DNA of 64,000 nt from Cinnamomum chago. Taxonomy: Eukaryota > Streptophyta > Magnoliopsida > Laurales > Lauraceae. Below, in pieces: positions 24,701 to 34,425 of the stretch. The notes below the pieces were generated by a model. That model had not been told where the DNA came from. It ran no database searches and saw only the letters and a program-made list of their open reading frames with translations. A program made the translations under genes and the position numbers. Positions within the stretch are counted from its first letter, which is position 1. Each line of letters begins with the position of its first letter. Where the stretch lies: contig CP142455.1 in NCBI GenBank assembly GCA_038049695.1, positions 23,225,501-23,289,500 of the forward strand. The letters run 5' to 3'.

Positions 24701-27700
24701 TATAACACCCCGACCTATCTTATTCCGATTTAGAGTTAATTAACTTAGATTAGTAGCTTGATGGATGTTTTGAATGTAATTGGGCTTAATTAGGTATAAT
24801 TAGTTGGGTTGGACTATGGAATAGGTAGACTATGACTTTTGGAGTGTTTTGGGCTTTTGTGTGTGTATTTAGAATTTTATAGATTTTTAGCGCATTGCAT
24901 AAAGCATAGCATGGGCTTTGATTTTCATGTTTTGACCCAATGGGTTCGGATCCATCTTGACCCATTTCCAGCTCATTTTTCTAGCCCAAGCCCCTTTTTG
25001 AAAATTTCAGTCCCTTACTAGACTTGCATGCAACTGCAGGAAATTCCAACTCAAAAACCTCTTTCTCCCCATTTCAAACGGACCTTTTCTTCATTCCAGC
25101 TGAGTCCCCTCTTCTCTACACTACACCAAAAATCGAAAATTGGAACGGAAAAGCGTTCATAATCCTCCCGTTCCTAATTCGTTAAACCGTTCCAATTTCC
25201 GTTCCAATTTGGTACCAACCGTTCCTAATCCAAATTGGAACGGAAATTGGAACGGTTTAACGGATTAGGAACGGGAGGATTAGGAACGCTTTTCCGTTCC
25301 AATTTTCGATTTTTGGTGTAGTGCTACTACTCCATGCCCTGCCTCACTTCAAGCAACCAACCAAGAGATCCTTTGCATGTGAGTAGATTTCACCTCCACA
25401 ACATCTTCTTCATCTTCTTCAACTAGGACTTCATCTTCCAAGCTCAAGCATCTCTTCATTTTCCATCTCCTTGTTCTCTTGGTAAGCTCCTTCTCTATTA
25501 GTTACTTCCTCTTGATTTCTTTAGGTCATAGAATGCTATAATTCGTGCATGCATCTTCTTCTCCCTCGTTCTATTTCATTTCATCATTTTAGGTTGCTTC
25601 TTGATCTTACATTTTGGGGTTTTTTGCTTTGGAGAGCTTGGCTTTGCTAGGAGGGATTGATTTGGTGTAGGATTCGAATTTAAGCACCTTAAGGCAAGTT
25701 AAACTTATATGATTGTATGCATGCTTCCTTATTTGATCCTTTGAATATGTTCCATCATGTTAGACACCCATTTCCCTGCTCAAAAATGGATTTTGTACAT
25801 GTTTTTGATGTTAAATGGATTGATCTTTTGTTGATTTTAATGGTGGTTGAATAGTGATGTTTATGAGCATGTTTGGAGGCTCATCTTTGTGTATCAATGT
25901 TGTTTGAAGGCTGGGAGTAGGCAATGGATGGGTTGGAAGAGGATAGGAACAGCCAGATTTTGGACTCAGAAATCTGCATTGCGTGCTCTAGCGCACGTGC
26001 TTGCTGTTTGGGCATGCTGGGCTGTCCGCTCGAGCGCGTGTTGGCCCGCTCGAGCGGATGGGCCCATTGGGCCCAACAATGCGAACTTCAAATGGCCATA
26101 ACTTTTTAACCGTACGTCTGTTTTTTGAGTTCCACATACCGTTGGAAAGCTCTTGAAGTGTAGAATCTGATGGTCTATATATATATATTTAATTTGAAAT
26201 TCGAGAAATAAGTGGATATTGGATTTTATTAATTATGGTTTTTGGATGGTACCGCGAGCCAAGCGTTGAACCGTAGTATGTTTAAATTAATTGGCCTGAT
26301 AGTTGGACCTTAAGGATGGATACCTTGAACATTTTATCATGACCAATGGACTTGTATATTATGTGGATGCGGTTTGAGCAACCGTGCACCCACAAGGAAC
26401 CTTGTGTTATTCGAAATTGAGATCCGAACCAAATGTGTTATACTAAGGGATTCGGTGACCAAATTATGTAACGCCAAGGGTTCTTTTGTACGCCACTAAC
26501 ACCGAAATCCTTAGTACTATACTGAGTTGGACGGTAAAGACCCCGAGAGTTCCCAAGACCGCAGGATTGGCTTGTTTCATAGCTTGATTCTGTCTATGAT
26601 TTATGTTCATGCATTGCATTCCGTTTTCCAGTACTCTTGTATGACTTGATCAAACTTCTGTCTAGCTATGTATATCTTTCTTATGTACTTGTTTATATTA
26701 TATCTGTTTCTACTTCTGATCCGTTACATCTTGATAAGTTCTGAATTATGATATGATCTGTTCTGTATATGTTCTGTTAATATGTACTTTTATTTCGCGA
26801 GTCGGCACCACTTGGCTTCGACCCTATCTAAGTCGGACCCGGCTAAGTGTGGGTTTAGTATATATTTTTGGCCCTCTGCAGATGGGATTATATTCTGAGG
26901 GTTGACCGGTACCCTAGGTCCACGATGGAGAATTTTGGGCCCTCTGTCTCCTAGTGGCACCACCCTGTTCTGTATTCTGCTCTCACTTTACATACATGTT
27001 TACATGGTTAATTTGAGAGAATAGAGCTAATGTGGATGTGCCATTTAGTTTTGTTATTGTGTACACCTGTCAATTTTGATTCGTACGTCTCATGCTTATT
27101 CATGCTCAGATTTGCCTAGTAATTATGCTTTGACCTCCTGTGATTTATATCCGTCTAACAATTTCATTTGTTACATGTTATATGATTTCTATCTGTTTAT
27201 CTTGCTTAGCTTAGTCTAATGGTGCTACACTTGGCGTTACAGGTGACTACCTCGATGCCACCGACCCGGAGATCCACGAGGAGGAGGAATCTCTCCGTCA
27301 TGTAGCCGAATGGACTTCTGATGATGTCTTCTAGACATCTACTCGCTGAGATTGGATGAAAAAAAATGACCCATGGGCCGTGGCTTGGATTGCCACATCT
27401 TTTGTTATAGTTTATAGACTTGTTTAGACTATGGCTTATAAACCTTAACTTAACGTACTTCTTTCTCTTTCTATCTCTTGAACTTAAACTTGAACCTTTT
27501 AATCTATGCTCATGAACCTTATGCTCTATATCTTGATGCATTTGATGTTGTTGGATTACGATTTGATATCTATTTGACAGAAATTATACAGGTGAATAGA
27601 AATTTTGAAACCTCACACGTGAAATCCTATGGGTGAATTCCGTTCGTGGGGACAAGGGTCAACGAGTTTTGACTCGAATCCCCATGCGGGCGTTTGTCGC

Positions 27701-27739
27701 GCCTCGAGATGGGTGCAGTCTCGGGCTCGGGGCGTGACA
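24701..27739. mobile_element. Solo-LTR-like insertion (Tekay/Del-type chromovirus suspected)
   Basis: The uninterrupted copy B provides the empty site: GGTAAC joins directly to TACCAGGGG. In copy A a 3,039-bp segment sits between the near-duplicate 5-mers GTAAC (24696-24700) and ATAAC (27740-27744). The insert starts TATAACACCCCGACC (an expected TG apparently mutated to TA) and ends GGGGCGTGACA. Long LTRs opening TGTMACRYCCC are typical of Ty3/Gypsy Tekay/Del elements, and no coding domain, primer site or second LTR is present. Solo LTR is therefore the simplest reading; the clade is inference. It carries short palindromes (CGCTCGAGCG near 26028 and 26050) and a nested MITE at 25119-25323. 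Confidence 0.65.
25119..25323. mobile_element. CACTA-type hairpin MITE
   Basis: A 205-bp near-perfect palindrome. It starts CACTACACCAAAAATCG and ends with the exact inverse CGATTTTTGGTGTAGTG. Both arms read GAAAATTGGAACGGAAAAGC and continue almost to the centre. The flanking 3-bp duplication is CTA on both sides, as expected for CACTA/CMC insertion. Transcripts would fold into one long hairpin. No coding capacity. Confidence 0.9.
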
Positions 27740-28370
27740 ATAACTATCAAGGGGTCCCTATTTTATGGTCCTCTTGGATGGATCATAAGGTGGGCCCCTA
27801 GGTGCCGTGCCCAGTGCACAACATGCCCCCACCTAGAGGTCCATCTGAGTGGATAAAAAAAACCTTCTATAGTACACGTGTCCCCCGAATTTTATTAGAT
27901 CTGAACAGAGTGGACCATTGGATCGACTTCACATCCATCTGAATGGATTGTACACTTGTTAAACTTGTGGGGCTTGAAAGAAGATGATAGGATGATACCC
28001 AAATTCGGTCGGTCCCACCCAAATCTTGAAATACCCTCGGTCCTAGCCCTAGTGGGGCCTGAGGTAGGCCTCACAACCAGGTGTGCATGCATGCGGTGTG
28101 CACCTAATAAGCCCATTCTCTCTTTAAAGTTGAGTTTTGGTTGAAAAAAAAAAACAAAAAACTCAATTTTGACTTAAGGAGAAGCCACATCAGCTTCTTG
28201 GGCACCCATGTCTTCAAATGAAACGTCAAATCTCCTTTGTCCTATTCCCATCTCTTTGCATGATTAAGAAACTGCTGCTTTAATAGTCTCGTGACTGTTC
28301 CTCTTTCTCAATGTTGCTTCATGGAAGTAACCTTTTTCTCAATGACTGTTCATTGTTGGAACGTCTCGGG

Positions 28371-29108
28371 GGGGGGGGGGGGGAGGATCCAAATAACTAT
28401 ACAGTTGATCCAATGGTCCACCTCATTTGGATGGGCGCTAAACACTTGAGATTGGTAACTACCAGGGGATCCCTATTTTATGGTCCTCTTGGATGGATCA
28501 TAAGGTGGGCCCCTAGGTGCCGTGCTCGGTAGAGGTTTCTCCTAGGTGTGCTCGGTGCACAACACGCCCCTACCTAGAGGTCCATCTAAGTGGATAAAAA
28601 AAACCCTCTATAGTACACATGTCCCCCGAATTTTATTAGATCTGAACGGAGTGGACCATTGGATCGATTGCACATCCATATGAATGGACTGTACACTTGT
28701 TAAACTTGTGGGGTTTGAAAGAAGATGATAGGATGATTGGTTGATACCCAAATTTGGTCGGTCCCACCCAAATCTTGAAATACCCTCGGTCCTTGCCCTA
28801 GTGGGGCCTGAGGTAGGCCTCACAGCCAGGTGTGCATGCATGCGGTAAGCCCATTCTCTCTTTAAAGTTGAGTTTTGGTTAAAAAAAAAAAAAAAAACTC
28901 AATTTTGACTTAAGGAGAAGCCACGTCAGCTTCTTGGGCACCATGTCTTCAAATGAAACGTCAAATCTCCTTTATCCTATTCCCATCATTTTGCATGATT
29001 AAGAAACTGCTGCTTTAATAGGCTCGTGACTGTTCCTCTTTCTCAATGTTGTTTCATGGAAGTAACCTTTTTCTCAATGTCTGAACCCATTTCATTGTAG
29101 GAACGTCT
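28371..29108. repeat. Tandem duplication, copy B (empty site retained)
   Basis: Begins with a 15-base G run, then GGATCCAAATAACTATACAG. It parallels copy A with scattered substitutions and small indels, for example an extra TAGAGGTTTCTCCTAGGTG near 28530. The insertion-free junction at about 28458 dates the solo LTR in copy A to after the duplication. Confidence 0.85.
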
Positions 29109-29463
29109 CTTTTGTTATTCTTCTTTGAAGTTAAGAAACTGGGAAAGAAAAGAGGCCAAACCTTTCTTCCCTTATCCACGTCAGCAAAACCCATTTCATT
29201 GCAGCATAACCCATATATGTATCTATGTACGTACATACGTGGGAACCCTCACCTCTTCAAGCGGATCTTATTATGCGCTCACGCTCATGTGGCCCATTAA
29301 AAAACACACCAAAGAAAACGGACGACAAAACTAAAAGAGAGAGAGAGTCCTGCTGTTGGCTTTTACTCTACATAAAGCAGAGAGAAGGAGATTAAAAAAG
29401 AGAGAAGGAGAAGAGGAAAATAGAAAACAGAGAATCCCAAGAGGCACTCCAGCTGTTGCTCAT
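29109..29463. other. Unassigned single-copy sequence, GA-rich
   Basis: 29330-29450 is rich in GAGAGA and AGAAGGAG tracts. With 31437-31647 and 34421 onward it forms one original locus into which the two LTR elements inserted. It could be a 5' leader of a lost gene, but nothing coding was recognised. Confidence 0.4.
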
Positions 29464-29885
29464 TGATGTGAGTATTTTCTTAGTATGGTCCACAGGTGAT
29501 CTTTTGGTGGGTTTTTATCTTGTTCTGTTAAAAGGATCCTATATAATAGATGCTAGTTTGACTAGGTTGTTATCTTTGAATAGGTAAGAGTAGTCAGGTA
29601 GTCATGCTGGAACGTAGTTATGGCACGTTGAGCCACTTTCAGGTTTTCTAGGCAAATACGTAAACTTGATGTAATCGTTGGAATCTCTGTTCATGTTGGA
29701 GTTTCTGTATTTAAGGTAGAAAATAGCAATAAAATGGTCATCTTGAATTATTAACACCAAAACCTCTTGGTTTCTCAGATGTGATCTCCCTTTTGAGATC
29801 ATCTATCTTGCTTTCTTCTTTTTCCTTTTGAGCAGTGCTTAATCTTTTGAGGACCATAGCTCGAGGTTGTAGAAAGTTCATATCA
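29464..29885 (+). repeat. Left LTR of element 1
   Basis: 422 bp, same length as its partner at 31015-31436. The high similarity of the pair suggests fairly recent insertion, but I did not count every difference. Confidence 0.9.
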
Positions 29886-29982
29886 ATTGGTATCAGAGCA
29901 GTTCGTTTATGAGATGACAAACATTATATGTGGAGCTCAAATGGTAGAAGAAATGAGCAGCCTATAGATATCTCATATCAAG

Positions 29983-30480
29983 TTGAAGGAGACCTTTGAA
30001 CGCCATGAAAAATTGTTAAGTGAGATACTACGGCGCTTGGAGAGTCTTCGAACTGCAGAAAACTCAATTTGGAAGATATCTCAGGCGGACCATCCTGCTG
30101 TCGAAAGAGAAATCCAGATTGGCCAGCCAAATCTCACTTCGTTAGTCGAGTTCTCTCCCACCCATCACCGCTACATCGATCACCCAGACCACTCACCGGA
30201 TGAGGAGGATCTGAGGATGGAGGATGGTTTTCTCTCCTTGGTGGAAGTGGCGAAGGCTGCCGCCAATAAGCGAAAGATGGATGACGCAGCTGCTGTTGGC
30301 CAAATCGAGGGCTTGTACACGGCCGTTGTGAGAGGCAGCAAGAGCCTCCCCTGGCAGCAGAAAACAACCCTTGACACCGCATCCAAACCTAAAATAACAA
30401 TGCCCTCCGATGCCGCCTACAACAACTCTTCTCCAAAAGCCTCCGCAACGGGATTGCCAAATTCTCAACCCAACTCATGA
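29983..30480 (+). CDS. gag-like or chimeric ORF in LTR element 1
   Basis: A 165-codon open frame starting about 100 bp after the primer site. The N-terminal segment LKETFERHEKLLSEILRRLE is coiled-coil-like and resembles the first residues of plant Ty3/Gypsy Gag proteins. The rest (FLSLVEVAKAAANKRKMDD, then VRGSKSLPWQQK) is not recognised and lacks the usual Gag core and zinc knuckle. It may be another captured host segment fused to a Gag leader. Whether it is translated is unknown. Confidence 0.45.
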   Translation: MKETFERHEKLLSEILRRLESLRTAENSIWKISQADHPAVEREIQIGQPNLTSLVEFSPTHHRYIDHPDHSPDEEDLRMEDGFLSLVEVAKAAANKRKMDDAAAVGQIEGLYTAVVRGSKSLPWQQKTTLDTASKPKITMPSDAAYNNSSPKASATGLPNSQPNS

Positions 30481-30520
30481 AGCGAATCCAAAGTTCGTAT
30501 CAATTCCTTACAGGAAGGGA

Positions 30521-30815
30521 GACGATGAAGCACTTCTTCCAGCTTGTTTGTGGCCCACTCTGTTCATCAAACCCTATATCTATTAGGAGCCAAGGCTACC
30601 CAATTTTTTTATCTTGGTGGAGAGTGGGAGTGTCCTCAGTGGAATTTCTTCAATTATGGGAGGAATGTTGTTTGCTTAAGGTGTGACTGCAAGCGCCCTG
30701 GAGAAACCCCTTTTGGTGCTTCTGGCCCTGTCTTTGGTTTGGCCATGGTCAGACGCCAACAAGTCTGACATCAAGAGTAGGTTGGCTGCTAATGATTAGA
30801 AGGCAGAACGGTGGT
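30521..30815 (+). pseudogene. Captured VAR3-like RanBP2 zinc-finger gene fragment
   Basis: The translation shows LPACLWPTLFIKPYI (about 30533), then a RanBP2-type zinc-finger unit GEWECPQWNFFNYGRN..CLRCD (about 30619-30690) and, after a stop, SDIKSRLAAND..KAERW. This order resembles plant organellar RanBP2-finger proteins such as VAR3. The second zinc ligand is Trp instead of Cys (CPQW), so this finger could not bind zinc normally. Segments are in more than one frame with stops. No intron is visible, which would fit capture through RNA. The protein fragment lies in sense within LTR element 1. Confidence 0.75.
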
Positions 30816-30856
30816 TGGACGTGTGTATACTGTATAGGAGTTGGTTGGAGAGCATT

Positions 30857-30961
30857 GGACCTGTTGTTGCTGTAAAACAACTTGACAGGAATGGCCTTCA
30901 AGGAAATAGAGAATTTTTACTGGAGGTTCTTATGCTCAGTCTCTTACATTATCCTTCAAAA
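30857..30961 (+). pseudogene. Captured RLCK-VII (PBS1-like) kinase fragment
   Basis: The short open segment [20 protein letters not shown] followed by [12 protein letters not shown] matches the beta-3/alpha-C part of the PBS1/PBL receptor-like cytoplasmic kinases. It includes the ATP-anchoring Lys in VAVKQL and the conserved GLQGNREF and [12 protein letters not shown] stretches. Nothing after about LLHYPS matches a kinase, so only around 35 residues were taken. It lies about 40 bp after the zinc-finger piece in the same orientation and just before the polypurine tract. The fragment cannot be an active kinase. Confidence 0.85.
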
Positions 30962-31014
30962 AGGCATTGTGTCTGTGGAACCTTGAGGACAAGGTTCCTT
31001 TAAGGGGGGTGGAA

Positions 31015-31436
31015 TGATATGGGTATTTTCTTAGTATGGTCCACAGGTGATCTATTGGTGGGTCTTGATCTTGTTCTGTTAAAAAGATCCTAAATAATAG
31101 ATGCTAGTTTCACTGGGTTGTTATCTTTGAATAGGTAAGAGTAGTCAGGTAGTCATGCTGGAAATTAGTTATGGCACGTTGAGTCACTTTCAGGTTTTCT
31201 AGGCAAATATGTAAACGTGATGTAATCGTTGGAATCTCTGTTCATGTTGGAGTTTCTGTATTTAAGGTAGAAAATAGCAATAAAATGGTCATCTTCAATT
31301 ATTAACACAAAAACCTCTTGGTTTCTAAGGTGAGATCTCCCTCTTGAGATCATCTATCTTGCTTTCTTCATTTTCCTTTTGAGTAGTGCTTAATCTTTTG
31401 AGCACCATAGCTCGAGGTTATAGAAAGTTCATATCA
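31015..31436 (+). repeat. Right LTR of element 1
   Basis: 422 bp, paired with 29464-29885. The polypurine tract abuts its start at 31001-31014. Confidence 0.9.
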
Positions 31437-31647
31437 CTCTTGCATCCCTCCCTCGATATCTTCTACAGAAAACAAAGAGACAAATAAGAGACAGAAACAA
31501 GGAGAAGTAGAAAGGGAACGATAAGCACTCTGGCCTTCGCCCAAGCATCCCTCCGTCCATTCTACATGCCACAGCAGATTCTCTCTCTCTCTGCTATCTT
31601 TCTTGTCCTTCCCAAATCCCAATTATGGGCTCGGGGTATATGGAGGG

Positions 31648-32095
31648 TGATACATGTCAATTTTTCGTGCAGCAACTCACATTGGATGCATGGCTTACAT
31701 CATCTTAAGGTGGGCCGTGTATTTTTTGATCAAGGGTCCTGGACTTGTCTTGTTCCTGAATAATAGGAGTCTCTTTGACTGGGTATTTCCTTGAACAAGT
31801 ATTTGTGTGAGTGTGTCATGTAGGTAGTTAGCTATTGTGTGTCATCTAGGCATGCAGTTTGTCAAAACCCAGTGAGATAAAGCGATCATGGGAGCAGTTG
31901 GTTAGAAAGATAGCCGTTGAATTGGTTGGGTTGTATTTATTGAATGTTCTTAATGACATAGGGAATGAATATCTTTATGCAAAAACTACTCGCTGGTGAA
32001 ATCTTCCATCTGAGATTATATCTTCTTAGCCTCCTCTTTGAGCATTGAGACCCATTTTTCACTATAGCTCGGGGACAAAAGAAAATCACATATCA
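31648..32095 (+). repeat. Left LTR of element 2
   Basis: 448 bp, ends ATCACATATCA, and is immediately followed by the primer-binding site. Confidence 0.9.
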
Positions 32096-32877
32096 AATTG
32101 GTATCAAAGCACGGTTCTGGGATGGAAGATGAGACGCGTGGGGCATAGATGGAAGAATGGATGCAAAGCTTAGAAAGTTCTCAAGTATAGCTCAAAGCAA
32201 CATATGAACCACATGGGGCTATGTTGACCGAAATTCTGTAATGTTTAGATGAGTTATAAACAACTCAGAAGACCATGAAGGATCATCGAAGCATTCTAGT
32301 AGTATGCTAGGGCATTCGTTTGGGAACAAATAGGGTATCGATACCGTGGGATTGGATTTCCCTCATTTTGATGGGTGAAACCCAAACGTGGCAGAAGTCA
32401 TCGTGGACGTTCATGATCTTGTGGTTTCCCAGCATCGAGCTTAAGGTAATATAAAAAAAAAAAAAAAAATACTGCATGGGAGCATGATACTGATGGCCGC
32501 AACGAGGACTGTCGTTTGCCTCAAACAGAGAGCTCGAGTTTGCTGGGGATCACAAGGAGCCTTTCATCTCTATAAATCCATTTGATTGGGTCCCCCAACA
32601 CTGGAGGATGTGGATCTCAAGTAATTTGACTCGACGGCAATAACGAAGTACATGAGCCACAAGTGTGCGAGCAAAGGTATGAAGTTGATCTACAGGGACT
32701 CGAAGAAGGTGGCAACAACAGTGGTGTGGATGGGGGTGGACGCCCTTTCTTTCGACCTTGGTGGGCGACTTGCGGTTCACTTTTTCTTTGAAGCAGGCCT
32801 TGGTTTGAGTAGTTGGCTGACAAAAACCAATCTAATGTACAAGAAAAATCATCTCAAGTGTCCAGTACAAGCTAGAA

Positions 32878-33335
32878 CCTTGGATGCTTCCTGATAAGGA
32901 AAAAGATATCTTTGGGCAACTGAGTCTTTCAATTGGCCATATTGTTGCTGGAAAATCAACACTTTTGGGGAGACAATTGCACCTTTTGGGTTAGATTTCT
33001 CAAAAGGAAATGTACAAATACCAGAAAGACACTAAGAAAAGGGGAAAGGATCCTTTGTATATGCACGGGCATGAGTGCGCTGAGAAGAGGGAAAATGCTG
33101 TGACTGTGATAATGGTTGTTGCCGTTTTTTACACAGAAATATCATGTTGTGGTGCTTGACCCTCCGAGGCAGAAAGATTTTGTTCCAAATATGATATCCG
33201 TAGGTGCTCCGATACCCGGCGATACACAAGCAGATGCTACCATTCTTGTTATTGATGCATCTGTTGGTACCTTTGAAGTGGGTATGGGAGGCAATGGAGA
33301 AGGGCAGACAAAGAAAACGCACAACTTATTAGATG
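32878..33335 (+). pseudogene. Captured HBS1-like translational GTPase fragment
   Basis: HBS1 is an EF-1alpha-related GTPase that works with Pelota to rescue stalled ribosomes. The translation contains MLPDKEKDIFGQLSLSI, a G1-loop equivalent GHIVAGKSTL (GHVDSGKST in the family), LLGRQLHLLG, ISQKEMYKY and later YHVVVLDPPRQKDFVPNMIS (G3, normally DSPGHKDF). ADATILVIDASVGTFEVGM and NGEGQTK follow. The G1 and G3 motifs are both damaged and there are frame changes, so it is non-functional. It covers only the first part of the G domain, and no introns are evident. Confidence 0.85.
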
Positions 33336-33469
33336 TTTTGGCATTGCACAACAAATTATTGAAATAACAACTACTTGTAAGCTAGAAGAAATTGCACAAA
33401 ATGATCAGCCTTCACTGCATTCTAACCCATCATCACTTGATGAATATGGAAAAGCTCAAGTCCTAAGAA

Positions 33470-33875
33470 TTTCTCAAGACATCGCAGAGAGGTGTTGCTA
33501 CTGCAATGAAAGAGGAAGAAAGTATTGTGAGACTTTCAGCTTTGAGGAATGCAGGGTGGTCAGGTCCACAATAGATGGAATCCTTGGAATTGCTAGTGCT
33601 CCAATTCATATGGTGACAGCAGGAGTTGGGCAGTTCAAGGATCGGCTCTGGCATACGGTACACACTATTGCACTAGCTTGTTTTCCTAGTGTTTGGAGTA
33701 GGAGCACTCATTGAAGACGGGCATCTGTAAAGGGCACTGTCTAAATGAAGAGGTGCAGCCTTGCATGGAATCCAAAACAAAATTTATTGATGTAACGGCT
33801 GCAGATGATGCCAAAGCTGAGGTGGAGGAGATTGTTCATTATCTTTGGGATCCGAAGCGTTTCATCCATTTCTGA
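33470..33875 (+). pseudogene. Captured FTSH4-like protease fragment
   Basis: FtsH4-type proteins are membrane-bound AAA metalloproteases of the mitochondrial inner membrane. Segments in shifting frames are collinear with the region before the AAA domain: RGVATAMKEEESI, ILGIASAPIHMV, QFKDRLWHTVHTIALA (start of the membrane segment), GVGALIED, NEEVQPCMESKTKF, and DAKAEVEEIVHYLWDPKRF just upstream of where Walker A would be. The Walker motifs and the zinc-binding HExxH are absent. The transmembrane part has a frameshift. It follows the HBS1-like piece in the same orientation, close to the right LTR. Confidence 0.82.
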
Positions 33876-33974
33876 GGCAAAATGACGAGGTTCAGTTGAG
33901 GTGTTTCGCTAGTGGGGCATTCCCTGAGAAAATTTTCAAACCTTGTGGACAAGGTTTGCCCAATGAGGGTCGAT

Positions 33975-34420
33975 TGATACTTGTCGATTTCTGGTACAGC
34001 AACTCACATTGGATGCATGGCTTACATCATCTTAAGGTGGGCCATGTATTTTGTGATCAAGGGTCCTGGACTTGTTCTGTGCCTGAATGATAGGAGTCTC
34101 TTTGACTGGGTATTTCCTTGAACAAGTATTTGTGTGAGTGAGTCATGTAGGTAGTTAGCTATTGTGTGTCATGTAGGAAAAGCTTGTTAAAACCTCCTAA
34201 GATCATGTGATCATGGGAGTAGTTGGTTAGAAATATAGCTGTTGAATTGCTTGGGATGTATTTATTGAATGTTCTTAATGACATAGGGAATGAATATCTT
34301 TATGCAAAAAGTACTAACTGGTGCAATCTCCCATATGAGATTCTATCTTCTTAGCTTCCTCCTTGAGTAGTGAGTCCCATTTTTCACTATATCTCAGGGA
34401 CAACATAAAATCACATATTG
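33975..34420 (+). repeat. Right LTR of element 2
   Basis: 446 bp, paired with 31648-32095, followed directly by the GAGGG target duplication. Confidence 0.9.
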
Positions 34421-34425
34421 GAGGG

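Larger units (their letters stand above)
24581..28370. repeat. Tandem duplication, copy A (interrupted by a solo LTR)
   Basis: Copy A comprises 24581-24700 plus 27740-28370. It opens with a run of about 17 G and continues with CTATACAGTTGATCCAATGG and GGGCGCTAAACA. After the insertion it resumes with GGGGTCCCTATTTTATGGTC and ends with TGTTGGAACGTCTC. Copy B (28371-29108) has the same order without the insertion. Both include a stem-loop with arms TTGAGTTTTGG and CTCAATTTTGA around an A-run. Confidence 0.85.
29464..31436 (+). mobile_element. Non-autonomous LTR element 1 carrying host gene pieces
   Basis: Two 422-bp LTRs (29464-29885 and 31015-31436) start TGATRTGRGTATTTTC and end TTCATATCA, with few differences. 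Directly after the left LTR, ATTGGTATCAGAGCAG is a primer site for initiator-Met tRNA. TAAGGGGGGTGGAA just before the right LTR is a polypurine tract. Flanks CTCAT and CTCTT give a 4-of-5 target duplication. The 1.13-kb interior has no pol. It holds a gag-like start and pieces of two host genes, all in sense with the element. This is a TRIM/LARD-like carrier that would depend on a Ty3/Gypsy partner in trans. Confidence 0.9.
31648..34420 (+). mobile_element. Non-autonomous LTR element 2 carrying host gene pieces
   Basis: LTRs at 31648-32095 (448 bp) and 33975-34420 (446 bp) start TGATAC.TGTC and share CAGCAACTCACATTGGATG. A 5-bp duplication GAGGG flanks the element exactly (31643-31647 and 34421-34425). 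The last two bases of the right LTR read TG instead of CA. AATTGGTATCAAAGCACG after the left LTR is a Met-tRNA-type primer site with one substitution. The 1.88-kb interior begins with a decayed Gag-like leader similar to that of element 1, then carries HBS1-like and FTSH4-like fragments in sense. No pol domain is present. Confidence 0.9.

Noticed and set aside
25847-26109. 84-codon frame in the solo LTR
   Set aside because: Runs through the palindrome cluster; no homology recognised and absent from the related LTR.
29886-29901. tRNA-Met gene fragment
   Set aside because: Only the 3' complementary segment (TGGTATCAGAGC) is present, directly after an LTR, so it is a primer-binding site. The same holds at about 32097 and in the Cassandra units.
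30134-30468. Minus-strand frames of 68-91 codons in LTR element 1
   Set aside because: Antisense shadows of the Gag-like plus-strand frame.
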